64,000 nt of DNA, taken from the NCBI RefSeq assembly GCF_900496995.4, contig NC_044012.1, positions 5,704,001 to 5,768,000 on the forward strand, read 5' to 3'. The translations under genes were made by a program, and so were the position numbers. The notes under the pieces were generated by a model that did no database searches, was not told where the DNA came from, and was given only the letters and a program-made list of their open reading frames with translations. Positions 25,101-40,100 of the stretch are shown here, piece by piece; the first letter of the stretch is position 1, and each line of letters begins with the position of its first letter. Source of the DNA: Aquila chrysaetos chrysaetos. Its lineage: Eukaryota > Chordata > Aves > Accipitriformes > Accipitridae.

Positions 25101-28100
25101 ACTAATTATGGTATATATATGGCATAATACTCAGTTTTGTCTTTTCCCAAAGGTTTCAATTTGTCAAGATGTGCCTGTCCTAAGCCCTCACTCTCATAGC
25201 CAAGAACTAGTCCCAAGTGACTTACATAGTTAGGCATTTGCAAGATACATGTGTCTCAATAGAACAGCGATAATTAGCATTAAACATGATGCAAAAACAT
25301 TTATGGCTGAAAACTGGATTGAGATTCAGGACATCTGTGTTTGTCCCCATATTTATCCCTGACCTCATACATTACTTTGAAGAAGTCAGGCTGTACTCTG
25401 ATTATGCACTCTTTAAATTGGGTTCAGGAAACTTGTTTGCTCTATGGCAGGAAAGTCCTTTACAAGAGACACGGGATGTTATGACTATTCTAATTATAGA
25501 GGAAATGTTTGTGCAGGAGCTTGCTGGCCTGCGTGGAATGAATGTGTGCAGCAACAGATAATCCTAACCAACCACACTGAGGTGCAAATCCCACCTTCCT
25601 GCCTTCCTCCTCCAAAGTCAGCAGTGACTGTCAGGGTTACAGTCCGAAACCATGGGAATGAAGAGAGGCAGGACGAGCAATGTCTCTATGTGACGGCAAA
25701 ACAAGAACTGCAACTGAAAATCAGGTCTGTTTTTAAACCCTAGTATTCACTGGTTAATATTATTACTGCACAAACATAGTGTAAGGCCACAGTTACCAAA
25801 AACAATGAAAATAAAGTAATAATGTACTTATTGTTGTAAATCTATTTATACCTTACCATCATAGGAATTACAGACAAGATGGGTCTTGCTGCATTTTCCA
25901 ATCCACATTTCTGAACATAATCTTTTTATAAACTGAATAATATTCTTCCCAAAACCATTTAGGCATTTTGAACCCCCTACATCCTTTCAATGTTGGAGAT
26001 TTCCATATGCACATCTCATTGAAACAATGGGAATAAAATGCCGTAAGATATGTCTGAAATTTCTACTAGACACCCAGATACACATTACTGCCTTACAAAA
26101 TCTGTTCTTCAAGAGTCTAGTGCCTCATTAAAGAGCAGTGGCATTTCGATGATCTATTAATGTAATCATATCAGGAGCTTAAACAGAGGCAGGCTTCATT
26201 TGAGAGCCTGAAGCAGTTTTGCAACATAAATAGTTTGCAGGTTCTGGGCTTCAGTCGTGTTGAAAATGGAGATGAAGGTTCCTAAATCTCTTGCTTTAAA
26301 ATTAAGTATTTCACTGTTTGTGAGTCATGTGTCACCTGTTTCACGTTGCAGGGCTTTTGCAGATTTTCGTCAAATGAGAGTTAACCAATCAACATCAAGG
26401 ATGGTGACATCTCATACAGTTACTACCTGTAACTACCATCTTACTTCCTTACAGATGTGAGGCAAACTGCAAGCCAGTGAATGCTAGTGATGAAGTTGTT
26501 TTGAGTGTCTCTGAACAGAAGGACTCCCAGGCCATATATTATAACTGGTATTTAGATAACACGTTCCAAACCAAGGTGAGAGCATCAGATTCGTCAGAAA
26601 TACTGCACACAAAAAAATAAACATCCATCCTGAGGGAAAGCCACCTGGCCTCAGAGTGATACTTTGTCAAATGGACGCTTTAGAAATAATGGGGAAGGCC
26701 GAGACAAGGGGGTGCCTGGTTTGGGAGGGGTTATAATGAAGGGCACCAAACTGCCACCCTGCTCCTGATAAATCACAACAGAAATCACAGCAAAGAGCCT
26801 CTACTGTCATGTTTTCTTTTCTGTCTGATTTTCCAGTCTATGACCCTCCCTCTAGCCTGTGGCCTGACTGGTTTCCGGCAGAACTCTTTGAATTTGCTTC
26901 AAAGCAACACATCCATGTTAAAAATTAACAGCTCCTTCTTGCAGACACAGGGAGAAGCTTTTCAGATTAAAGTAACAGGTAGGGGCAAGCAGGGGTTTTC
27001 AGACTCCTTTGAGATAGTCTGCCGTCATGACATCACACTGACATTACACACACACAGCCTCACTGTGACAAATATGAAGTTAAATTAGTCCACAAGTTGA
27101 GAGCTGTTACTTTATATGTGGGTTCTTTGAAATAATTAAGAGCTAACTTTGCTCTCAGCTGTTGCATGGCAGGACAAATTCAGTTCTCTTACTCCAAGCT
27201 GTTCATAACTTTGTTAAGGCTCATCTGGAAATTAAGTTATGCTAAATGCTTGATCAAATAATACAGCTTTGCTTTATAATGCAAACACTACCATGTTTTA
27301 TTAGTTCTTTTCCTCTTATGGCTTGTTCAGTAGCGGGATTTCATTTCTGATTAGGCCTACCCTGATGTTTCTGGTGCCTGAACAAACAGCTTCATTGCTA
27401 AATAGGCAAGATTTATGTCTGAAGATCAGTGCTGCCAGGGCATGATTATTGCTGACGTTCTGCTCCCTCCACTCCCAGCAATGACTCAGCGTGGCTACGG
27501 GGAGGAAACATACCTTGTCAGCACCGTGCCTCCGCCCGAGATCCCCAGTTGTGCCGTGTCTCCCAAGCAGGGATCAGTGCTCACCACGTTCACAGTCTCC
27601 TGCAGCGCTCCTTGCTTGGTGGATTCATGCCAATCTGGACATAACAGCCAGCTCACATACTGCTTCTATCTGAAATCAAGTAAGTGCTGAGGTGAACTGT
27701 TTGGCTAACTGCTTCTCCGTGTTTCTAGCAAACACTTTTACTGTTGCTAACAAGAGCAAAGGCACAACCTGCTTCTGCTCCCCAGGGAGACTGAGTTAAT
27801 CAGGCCTGCACAGAGCAAGCCCAGAGTCCCCTCTTCTTAGAGAATAGGAGGTGTCTGTGTGGTGTCTGGTAGGTGACCCCCTCTTTCCTGTTTCAGATTC
27901 TCTCCTGCACTGTGGCCCGGATCCTGAACTCTTCCCAGTTTATCTTCCACTTGGAGAAGAGGAAAATAATTTCATTTTACATATGACAATTACTGTTAGC
28001 AACAGCTATGGTGATAAAGTTCAAACTAATGCTTCGGTGAAGGTACACAGAAGAATTATTTTATTTCAAGATCTCCCAAGATGATACGTAACCTGCGATT

Positions 28101-31100
28101 CACTTTTGGAGCTTCTTCCCATTTCATACTTATTAGTTCCCTTTGAATGTGCCATAATCAGCATTTTCCTATCTAACAGAGACTATTCTCTGTGGACTCA
28201 AGGTAGTCAAAACAATCTTCCACTGTCCTTTCTCTAGGAAAGAAGTTTAAAAGATGATCTATTTGGACATTGAGCAGCTTAAGCTGTAGTTAGTGAGTCT
28301 GGAGCTACTCTATGTAGGCCCCAGAAAACTTCTGCTTCTTCCACAGTACGGAGATCCTTATCAGGCCACTAAAAATAAAACATTAAAAATGGGGAACACA
28401 AAGTTTTCTGTCTCATTCTAGCTAGGCTGTCAATAAGATCATTGTGGAAGTGGTTCAAAGATAACTATGATAGCGTTAGCAACATTAAGAGCATATCTGA
28501 TTTCTTCATCAGGTTGGACATGCAGATATGATCGATGGGAACCTGACCCTGCAGGCTATTGTATCTGAGAAGGCAAACACCATCCTAAAAGATGGGAACA
28601 ACAGCATGAGTCTTTTCCAGCTGTATAAGTCAGTGACATCAGTCCTTAATCAGGACATGCAAGAGGAAAGCTTTAACATATCTTTACAGACAGACACACG
28701 AAAAGAGGTCAGCCAGACACTTGTTTTCTTGCAGTACAATGCAATATAATGGACTCTTCATATTCTTTGTCAGCTCTTAAGTAATAAAAAGCTTATATAT
28801 CACCCCCTGAAATCAATGGAGGTTTCAAGTTTCTAGTATCTGTCTCAGTGTTTGGCACAGGTTTCAGCTACTTTTCACTATTTGCCCACCTAAATAATTT
28901 GTTTTATCGTCCATCAGTAAAAGAATTCATTCTCAATTGTTATTGCATTAACTTAAACTAATTTGGATGGTCTTTTTAAACTTAAAATCAACCTGATTTT
29001 CCGCAAACAATTTAAATATTAACAAAATGGCCTCTCCTGTGGGAGAAATATCCTATCTGATTTTCCCCAAAAGTACTAGATGGCAGGTAATTTTAGTTTG
29101 TTCCTTTCAGCTACCAGCTTATGTTTCAGTTATAAGCTTATATTTGTACAGTGCTTTGAGTGCCTCAGATTAAAAGATCTAGAAAAATGCAACGTATCCT
29201 TCAATTACGATTCATTGTTTAAGTAACATCAATCATACATGGCTCTGCTTTCTCTGGAAGTAGCATTTATACAGTAATTCACATACATTAGTACAAATTC
29301 TCACAAGTAACTCTCCTTGCTATTAATGGATGTTAAGTGCATAAATTCTCTGTGCTGGGAGGTAACATAAAACTTGTGATTATACATTTAATAAGGCAAG
29401 TGGCATCTTGTCAGTAGACCTAATATCAGTTCAAATGATCCTTGTTGTGGAGTCTTACTCTACCACATGATTTACAGCAAGCCTAGCTGTCAATATACAG
29501 CACTACTTACACAGTCCTAATTAGCATCTTATTCCTTTGCCTAATTATCCCTTTTCATCCCAAGCTCCGAGGGCTGATGCTGACAACTCTCTCTGCTGTT
29601 AACGTAACATCAGTGCAGACTGCTCTTAAGATGTCAGAAGTACTGAAAGAAATCACTTACAGGAGTGAAGAGCTGTCTGTCTCAGCACAGGTAAGAAACA
29701 ATGCATCTTATATCGCCTCACACTAATAGTACAGACTCGATTGCACCCCACTGACCTTGGAAGAGTTTTGCTGCCTTACAGTTATGTGTTCTTTACCCAT
29801 TTTTTCAACTGTACCAGCATGTGTATTTTGACCAGAAGGGAATACATTTTGCTGTTTAGAGTAAGCGAATCAGGACTTTCAGACATTGTCTCAGCAACCA
29901 CTACAATCCAGGCTATGACCGTCTGGCCAGTTACATTTTATGATACATCTTCAAGACGCAAACCTTAACTTTTAGTCAGAGGCATATTAGGATCTATATT
30001 TTATCTTGTAAAGCACTCTCAGAATCCTGAAGAAAAAGAGCCCAAGAGGGTTTTTCTGGAATTGCCCAGATCCATTAGTCCCTGATCCATGCACTGTCAC
30101 AAAATGCACGTAGGCAAGCAGTCAGTGAGGCAGGAACATGACAGCACCCAGAGGAACTGGGCACAAATATTCAGATTGGCCTCACAAAAGTATTTATTGA
30201 ATATTATCTGGCAACATGACATTATTAGTAGATGATGCTATTTATGCATAAGGAGTGAGCACATGGGAGGACAGAACAAACTGTCACTGGGGAAGTTTCC
30301 CAAATATGCTGGCAATAAATAGAGCTGTCCTGATTTCTGATGTATTATACAGTTGCAGCCAGACAATGTCTTGGGAGCATTTCAGCAGTATGTGGTTAAC
30401 TTTGGCAAGACAAGAACATAGCTCAGCTTCAGCGCTCACCCTACAGTAAGGCTGCTAAGCGTTTGCACACTGTGGGAATAGATATGTCCAAGCTTGCAGT
30501 GAACTTGCTTGGCTCCCTCACCACCCCGGGCTGAAAGCTGGCCAGTGCTTTTACAATCACAAAGCAATCACTGGCTGCATTTGGGCACAAAATAAAAATT
30601 GTAAAAGTCATTCTCCTTTGGCACTTAGCACAGCACAAGGCCAAAGATATTACTTGCTGTTAATCCAATAGGGTTTGTGGAAATTAAGATTGAAATGCTC
30701 GTGCACTTGACAATATGGTGGTATTTTTTGGACACACCACCCAAAATTATAACCTAATTTACTACATTACTGTACATCTAAACTGTATCCTTGCCCAGTG
30801 TTTGACAGACAAGCTTCCTTCAGATGTTATTCATCTTTTTTATGGATTAAATCTGTAGAAGCAGGGTACATTTTTCAGGTCTGTATTTCATGTTAGTATA
30901 CCATCTAGTATATCATCTTTATTGGCGTTTGAGGTATTACCCCAGCACAAATAATTATAGTAAAAATAGAGTTAGGCACAAATAGTCCTATGAGATTACT
31001 TATGTTGCAATATTCAGTAAATGACACAAGTGTCACTTCTGTCATTTGTAGTACCAACACATATAAACTTATCCCCTTGTTTCCCATGCAGGTGGAAGCT

Positions 31101-34100
31101 AGCAACACTCTAAAAGACGTCAGTGCTTCCTTGCTCACTGTAAACACAGAGGACAGCAGAGATGATCAGAAGCTAAAGGATGCAGCCAACTATCTATTTA
31201 ATGCAGTGAGCAATGTTCTTAAAGCTTCTGTAGAAATCAGAGCTGCGAACACTTCAGTGCCAGAGGCAGAACAGGTAATTTTGATTTTGTCCAGTTTGTA
31301 GTGGACTGTGTGTGAACATTTGCTTGCTTTGGAAGGTTTTTAGAGTTCTGCTGCCTCTCATATATTTAAATGGGCATTGGGTAGGGTTCATTGTGACACT
31401 ATGATGGACTTGAATATCAAAGGAAACTTCTCCCCAGTTAGACCTGTTAGACTGAACAGTCTGCTAATGAAGATGATAGAAGTCTCTTAAGATTTGTTAC
31501 GTTTAAAGCTGAACAGGACAGAGCACTGGAGAACACAGCATCAGTGCACGACCTTGTTATGGTTTAACCCCAGCCAGCAGCTAAGCACCATGCAGCCACT
31601 CACTCACTTCCCCCCCATCCAGTGGGATGGGGGAGAAAATTGGGAAAAAAAAGGTAGAACTCATGGGTTGAGATAAGAACATTTTAGTAGAACAGAAAGG
31701 AAGAAAATAATAATGATAGTAGCAACAATAATAAAATGACAATAATAATAAAAGGATTGGAATATACAAAACAAGTGATGCACAATGCAATTGCTCACCA
31801 CTTGCCGACCGATGCCCAGTTAGCTCCTGAGCAGTGATCCCTCTCAGGTCAACTCCCCCCCATTTATATACTGGGCATGACATCACGTGGTCTGGAATAC
31901 CCCTTTGGCCAGTTTGGGTCAGCTGCCCTGGCTGTGTCCCCTCCCAGCTTCTTGTGTCCCTCCAGCCTTCTTGCTGGTTGGGCATGAGAAGCTGAAAAAT
32001 CCTTGACTTAGTATAAACACTACTTAGCAACAACTGAAAACATCAGTGTGTTATCAACATTCTTCTCATACTGAATCCAAAACATAACACTATACCAGCT
32101 ACTAGAAAGAAAATGAACTCCATCCCAGCTGAAACCAGGACAGACTTCTAATGGATGACAAGCACACAGAGATTTTTATCAGATTTGATTCTATCCCCTC
32201 CTTTTGCCCCATAATTCAAGGAAGCCACAGGTATTCAATATTCATGATGCGAATCAGCTCTGGTTGCTGCTTACACTTTTTCAGAAAGCCCACTCTGATT
32301 TTCTATTCAGAATTATGCAACGTGTTTATTTTGTCCTACCCTTTCCTATCTATATGCAAATTGTCACAGTTGCCTTTGTGTGCTTCCTGGGCTGAACATA
32401 CTTTAACTTTCATCACTGCAAGGGAGTAGGGCATGAAATAAATCCAACCTGAGAGAAAAGGTTATGAACTGTTTGAACTCCCCCAGGATAATACACTAAT
32501 AACACCCAATTAATACAAAATTACGCCTTGCTTTTGCAAGTAACTAAACACTAAAGTGTGCAGCTAAAGGGCATTAATGTACGGAAGTGCATGAATATAT
32601 TGCGTTAAATTGATGTCATGTTTGTAGTGCTTCAAATTTCAATTTGTAGATGTTATAAATAATAGAACATAAAAGTAAAAGCTGTAAGATATGTATTTGC
32701 TGTCTGCAATGTTTTAATGAGAATTACAGAAATTGAATTGCTGATTACAATAACTTTCTCTGAGATTAAGAAGCACATCACCAAGTTTGCCAGCTTTGTA
32801 AGACACTGAAAATTAGTATTTGTTCCTAAAAGGAAGTAAAGGCAAATAATGTGCACCGTGATGATTCTGAGGAGCTTTGTTGCAAGTTTCCTTCTCTAAT
32901 CCTTTTCCAGAGTTCAATGTCGCACCAGCTCCTGAATACAGTTGAAAATCTACAGAGTGCCCTTCTGTTTGGGAAAGAACCCGATGACGAACCAACAGTC
33001 CTTACCACTCCTTCTGCCACAATGTATATACACAGGTAACAGTAACAGTGTCTCCCATCTAGGCTCCTGATAGTTAATCAAATTTGCCTCAAATATTCAT
33101 TACATTGTCCTTAAATGGAACGACCCAACTACATATTGTAGCATAATGACAACTTCAACAGTGCAATGAGGCTGTCATTACTAACTGATAGTAAGAACAG
33201 CTTGGACTCCAATTAGCTTCAATAACGCTGCCTTAGAAATTCTCATGCTATGTCTTCTTTGACCAGCGGAGAATTTACTACTATTTCCTGGATGAGGCAG
33301 TAGCCACTTACCTTTGAAATTATGTGGAAAACCCATGTCATGCCAGTTAAGGGGTTTTTTTTCTTTTCCAAGTTGCCAGTAATGACATGTTATATAGAAT
33401 AGTAGCCAGCTTGGCAGAAGCAAATGTAATCATGAGGAGCCTGACGAGGATTCTCCATTCCCCATAATCATCCCTAAATTGTTCCCCGAGAGCCTGGTTT
33501 TCATCCACACTTAACTGTGCATTCAAATCAAGAGCATGTTCACACAGAAACCAGCTATATCTTTCACATGAGTACACCTACCTGGGTACAACTTCCTATC
33601 CAGATACGCCAATTCCACCCCTTTTTTGATGATTCTAAGGTAGCATTGTATGGAGTACTACGTCAGGGACAGATTAATGTAGAAAGTATTTACAGGCAGA
33701 GTTAGAAATAGTTTTGCAACAGAGTTATACTCGTGAAGTGAGAAAGCTTTTTCTCCAGATATGAAGTCCATGCTATTGATGTTTTTTTTCTGGTTTGTTT
33801 TTTGTTTGTTTGTTTTCCTATTTCTCTTTTATTCTGTTTTGCTTGTGTCCAACCCTAACTGGACAGGTTACAAACAGAAAACATGGATGGCACATCCATT
33901 AATATCTCCAGTTCCAGCTCTGCCAGCTTTACTCTCCCGCCTGCTTCCTCTCTCAGTGTTTCAGGAGTTGATGATGAAACAGTGGATATAAGGGCAAGTA
34001 AACAGCTTTTATCTGACTCAATCTGATATACAACTTACATTCTTGATCTAGCGCTTTTAGAATCTTTTCTCCTTTTACAATGAATACACAAGCACACAAG

Positions 34101-37100
34101 TCATCCCTCCTGTCATGCCAAGAAAATAATTTGAAATATTTTTGGTCAAAGAAGCCTTCATTTATCTTAATTGCATGAGATATTGTCTCAGCAAGCTGAG
34201 GAGGATTGAAACCTTAAATTGCCCATCCCATCAGCCCCTCACATACACTTCTGATTCATACTTGCATGGCTAGAGAAGGCAATGGAATTAATCAATACCT
34301 ATAAATCTATTTGCTGTTTGTTTACATCTTATGCTCTAAGGAAGACGCAACAGTTCAGAGTCTATATCACCATTAAAGCTAAGCTGCAGCAGTCCTGCTT
34401 CATAGCAGCTAGAAATACATGAGTTTGAGGCACTCAGATCCTGCAGGACACAAAAGGCCTGCGAATGTCCTGATGATAACACATCCCTCATCTGAATTAG
34501 GATATGGTGTTTTCTCCCTCAAAACCATAGATTGCATATTACTGTCATATTTTTATAATAAATTTTCTAAAGGTCTCTCTGGTTGATTTGACACTCTCAG
34601 GAAACCCCTACAATTCCTGCAAAACATTTTTTTTCACTGTGTCTTTTCCAGCTCTGCTGAAAATGTCCAGAGCCCACCGAAACCAGTGGAAACACATCTG
34701 TTGTCTTACCTGAGCATTAGGAGAGGCTCCTGAATCCTCTCATTGGACTGACGACTCTAACACACTCTTCTGTGCATTGCTATCATAGCAGAAATAGACT
34801 TCTGCTCCTAATTCCAAGAGGAGTGCCACAGCCTAGCTTTGGTGGAGTTACTTTGAAAGCGGCTTATGCAATTGCATTTTGATATCTGGTGTCTAAAAGG
34901 CAAAAGGGTTACAATGAATGGAAACTAAATAAACATTGTTGTACACATATCACATTGCAGAATCAAAATCACTTTCAAGGTTTGTGCTTGACCTACCGTA
35001 GGCATAAGGCAGCTTCTTATTTAAATCTGGATGCAGGCTTCTTTTAAGGCCAGTACTGTTTGGGTCTGAGCTCAAGCTTTCACTATTCAGCAATTTAGAG
35101 TGTGAATATAATGAAACATGGACAATAGCTCAATTGTCTGATTGTTAATGTCTTGCTAATAGATGGTGAGCTTTGCCGTGAATCCCTTTTTCTCCAGTGA
35201 CACCAGTTTTGACATCAGTGGAACAGTGGGAGGTCTAAGTCTTACTGGTCTGGATGGCTTGATCATACCAGTCAGCAATCTCAAAGAGAACATTGAGGTA
35301 AACCCACTATTTTCTATCCCTCTCCTTCTTTTCCTATTTTTTCCTTTCTCTGTTAATGAACTGTCATTTGTGTAAACCATCTTCTGCGAGGTGACTGCAA
35401 ATGGTGGTAGTATTCTTTACATTATATAATGGGATCATGGTGTCTGCATTTGTGATGGACGGATTTCTGTGATGTGACGAATGAAATCACAAATATTTCT
35501 GTCTTTTCTTAAAAAGGAGGTATCTTGTTCTTCATTTAAATGTATGTGAGAATGCTGATGGTTGTGGAAACAGACTTTAGATTACAGTCATCCCAAAACA
35601 CAATGTAGGGTCTGATTTCATCATCCAACAACTGTATGTTCATATTACTACTGTTTGGGCTTCCCAGCCAATGTATAAACTGGCATTTAAATCATTCACA
35701 ATCATGTGCACTTCATGTAGCCAGTGTTTCAGTCATAATCTCAGCTTTTAGTTCAGAAATGCACCAAGGGTCATAGACTTTGTGATGCGTCTACACAGGT
35801 TTCAAATGAACTTTTCAGAAGTTAGCTGACAGTGTCAAGAAAATTACTTTGAAGCCAGTATTTTTGCTGGCCGTACTTTCCCTATGTTATGAAAAAAGAT
35901 TATCTAGCATGTGGCTATGTTGTGCTTATAGATAACAGAAGAAAGATACTTTGCTGTATTTAAAGCTATGTCTTTCTGTTTAAAAACAGATAACGTTACC
36001 AACGCTTTCAGCAACTCAGGAAGATAAGATTATGTTGAATCTGGGCAATTTTAGCACTTTCCATGTCAATATTACCTCAGAAAACACATCTATAGTGATC
36101 TACCTGGAATCTGAACATGACATTCCACTAATACTCTACTTAGGGTACGGTTACCGCCCAAATGAAACTAACTATGATATGAAAAATCATCTGTTCTATA
36201 AGAAAACTACTGGAGGTAAGCTACCTTGTTAGTGACCCATGAACTTGTGCATTCTGGGCTGATGTAACCAAAAGACTTTCATCACCCACGGCAAGTTAAG
36301 TGCAGTCAGTATGGGGAATGCTCATCCACTACTTAACAGCACATGCATATATTTGCAGAATGAGCCTTGACCATGAGTTCAGATGTCTGACTGGAAAGAA
36401 ACCTCTCAAAGGAGTTTCAATCTGTCATGCTTCAGGGTTTCAATCTCTAATATACAGAGTTTACTAACAGTAGCAAAGAGTGGGATGCTTTGAACAATGA
36501 GTTGCTAAGAATTATTTCATAACTGTTTCTTCAGTTTGTTTATTTGATTATATGCAATACAGCTGCATAATTCTGGATTAGCATTTCTATATATACATTG
36601 AAACTAAAATATTTATGTTCAAGGTGAGACAAACACCTGGGTTATTAGCCCAGAAGAACTCATTTTTGGAGAGGGAACCTACTATTTCATGGTTTTACAA
36701 GATATGGGAATGGATTCCACAGTCTATGACAGGCTAACTATAGCAGTCACTTGCTTTGCATCCCGCTGTGTATTTTGGGATGAGCACCAAGGGAACTGGA
36801 ACAGCTATGGATGTCATGTAAGTAGAGCAAAACAAAACAATGTTTATATTATATACTTCAAAGCCAGCACTTATAACCACCATCTTGCAGTGAAATGATA
36901 GCACTGAACTCACACCATAAACCAAGATCACTGAGACATTTTTAATAAACTGAAGAAGTTTAGTCATATGGACTAAGCTTCAAATGACATCTCCACTTCA
37001 ATTTCTTGGGATGGGCCTCTATATAAGAAGAAATGGAAACATTCTGACAAGGCTGTATTATATTATAACACCTGTTTCTGGCTAGACATGAGAATTAATA

Positions 37101-40100
37101 TTCCTTATTGGAACACGAACAATTCTTTTCTGCATAGCAGTTCTCCACACTAACTTACCAATCTCAGCACTATCTTTTCATTTGCTTGGTAAGTTATCTA
37201 ATACTTTGAAGCCAAATGTTTTATCAGGAAATTTTTCTGGTTTTCAGGTAGGACCAAAAACAAATCCTAGAAGCACACAGTGCCTCTGCAACCATCTGAC
37301 CTTCTTTGGGAGCTCCTTCTTCGTCATACCCAATGCCATAGATGTTAGCAAAACTGCACAGCTATTTAGTACATTTGTGGACAACCCTGTGGTGGTGACA
37401 ACTGTAGGCTGCATCTTTCTGATGTATGTGCTTGTAGTTATTTGGGCTCGAAGGAAAGACATCCGGGATGATGCCAAAGTAAGTCTTCAGCTAATAAAGA
37501 CTGAATGTATTTAGGCCAATTCCCACTTTGCCTAGCCTGTTTTAATAGGAAATCTTCAACCAATCCTACTCCCTTCCCGGTAACTCTCTGTTTACTGGTA
37601 AGTATATCCATTGTTCACAAGATGACAAACTCCTATCCACAGCTTGAAGGAATCCATACCTACAGAACAGCTAACACACTGCTTGTATTGTGTCACTCTG
37701 CAGGTGAAAATCACAGTACTGGAAGACAATGACCCCTTTGCTCAGTATCGTTATCTTGTGACAGTTTTTACAGGACACCGCCGTGGGGCAGCCACAACCT
37801 CCAAGGTATCAGTGGCACTGTGTGGTAAGACAGTTTATATGCTCATTTAGAGAACTGGATGAATAATGGAGCACCTGAGGCTATTAAACAGGACAGCTCA
37901 AATGCAATGTCTAAGCCAGAAGGTCCTTAGATTTGATGAAAGCAGGAAGAGTATGCCAGAGGAATAATCATACATAGGATCAAGACATGCAAGTCTTCAT
38001 TTTGCCATCTTATTCTCCAGGTGACTCTCACCCTCTATGGACTGGAAGGAGAGAGTGAGCCACACCATCTAACTGATCCTGATACACCAGTCTTTGAACG
38101 TGGAGGAGTCGATGTTTTCCTACTCTGTACCTTCTTCCCTCTCGGGCAACTGCAGAGTATTAGATTGTGGCATGATAATTCAGGGGACAGTCCATCCTGG
38201 TAAGTGGAGATCTGGAGATCCTGGGAAGTAAAGATCCACAAATATTTTTTAATAATGATAACAGTTTTCCTTTTCTAGCACTTGAAAATTTTCCTTTCTA
38301 CAGTTCTAGAAAGGAAAGAAGTGTTAGCCTCTCATTTTTGCAGATGAATAGATCAAATCATAATCTAAATTGCAGGAGCATATGCTTCCCATATCCTGTG
38401 TCCAGTATAGGATGGGATGTGTTCTGTGCCCTACAGTTTAGACACAACATAAGAAGCCAAATGCCAGAGTTTGTCCTCCATAGTCTTGTGGAGTCCTGAA
38501 TTTCATATCACTCAGTTACATGTGAATGTGCCCTGTATGTTTTTCCGACAGGTATGTGAATCGAGTATTGGTCCATGATCTGGCATGGGATCAGAAATGG
38601 TACTTCCTCTGTAACTCTTGGCTAGCCATTGATATTGGAGAATGTGTCCTAGATAAAGTGTTCCCAGTAGCTACAGAACAGGACATGAAGCAGTTCAGGT
38701 ACCTTCTATTTTATGGACTTTTTTACTCGATAGCAATCAGTCTAGAAAAGCAACTATGCAAAAAAGATCAAATGCCTACACAAAAATGAAAACAAGGGAG
38801 GTCCTTCTATTGCCCTCAAAGGGTTCTGAACAAGGAAAAGAAGAAGGATGGTTAAGTAAGTCTAATCGTTACCCTAACAGTAACACCACACTGGAAATAC
38901 TGGTATTAAAGGATAGCCTGACAAGACCTACAGAAACCCAAGCATCTTCTCTTATGTGTAATTTCCCTAACAATTTATACAGAAACTGCTTATGATTAGC
39001 TTTCTCTTCATGGTGTGGCCAGAAGGAAAGGACATAAGTAGCTATGACCATTCCATGCAAATCAAGCCATGATATTTGGTAATTTTTCACAGTTATCTGC
39101 TCTGATAGTGCCTAGAAGCATCAACAGGTCAGGACCCTGAACTACAGCTTTATTCTTCCCTCTCCTTTCTAAGTATCCATTTGATTTCCCTCTTCTCCTT
39201 CCCAGCAATCTGTTTTTCATGAAGACCTCCAAGGGTTTCCAGGATGGGCACATCTGGTACTCGGTTTTCAGCCGCTCCCCACGAAGCTCCTTCACACGAG
39301 CCCAGCGCGTGTCATGTTGCTTCTCACTGCTTCTCTGCACCATGCTGACCAGCATCATGTTTTGGGGAGTGCCAAAGGATCCAGCTGAGCAGAAAATGGA
39401 TTTGGGTAACAATCATCACCATTGCTTGGGCAGGGAAATAGTGAGACAGCAGAATCTAGAAGCAGGATGGTTGAACAAATAGGCTTTTTCACAAGAGAGA
39501 GATCTGATTGTTGCTGGGGTTATTTTTTACTCCTCCCTTCTGTTTGATCTTGACAGGTAAGATTGAGTTCACATGGCAAGAAGTGATGATTGGCTTTGAG
39601 AGCTCCCTCCTCATGTTCCCCATCAACCTGATCATTGTGCAGATCTTCAGGAACATACGATCCCGGCCAGCCACGCAAGGGAGAGACAAGAAGCCGGGAA
39701 AGAATGGTCGAGTGTCCCCAAGCCTACCTCCCACCCCACAGGTCACCCAGGCTGTCTCACTCACTCCGGAGGCAGTGGTAAAGGCAAGTCCCTGTGGCTG
39801 CTCCCCACTGCCCTCTGCTGCCATGCACTACCCGACATCCCCAGTTTAACAGCAAAAACCTCCCCGGTCAGATGCCCTTCAGCTTGTCTGAAGCGAAAAG
39901 CCAGTTACACACTGGTGCAAAGCTCTCATTTACCCATCTACATGGAATCCCCGACTTCATTAAGATCTGCCTGTGTACATCCCAGCCCTAGCACGACTAT
40001 TATGTGCGACCAAAATCACCGCGTTCAGGGGTTAAAGCAAACATTAAGCAATTAAGTGAAGATAAAAGGTATCATAGACCCCGTCTTTCTCAGCTTAGGT

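Noticed and set aside
31581..32033. 150-codon minus-strand open frame in intron 18
   Set aside because: It lies wholly inside the solo LTR and does not resemble any retroviral protein.
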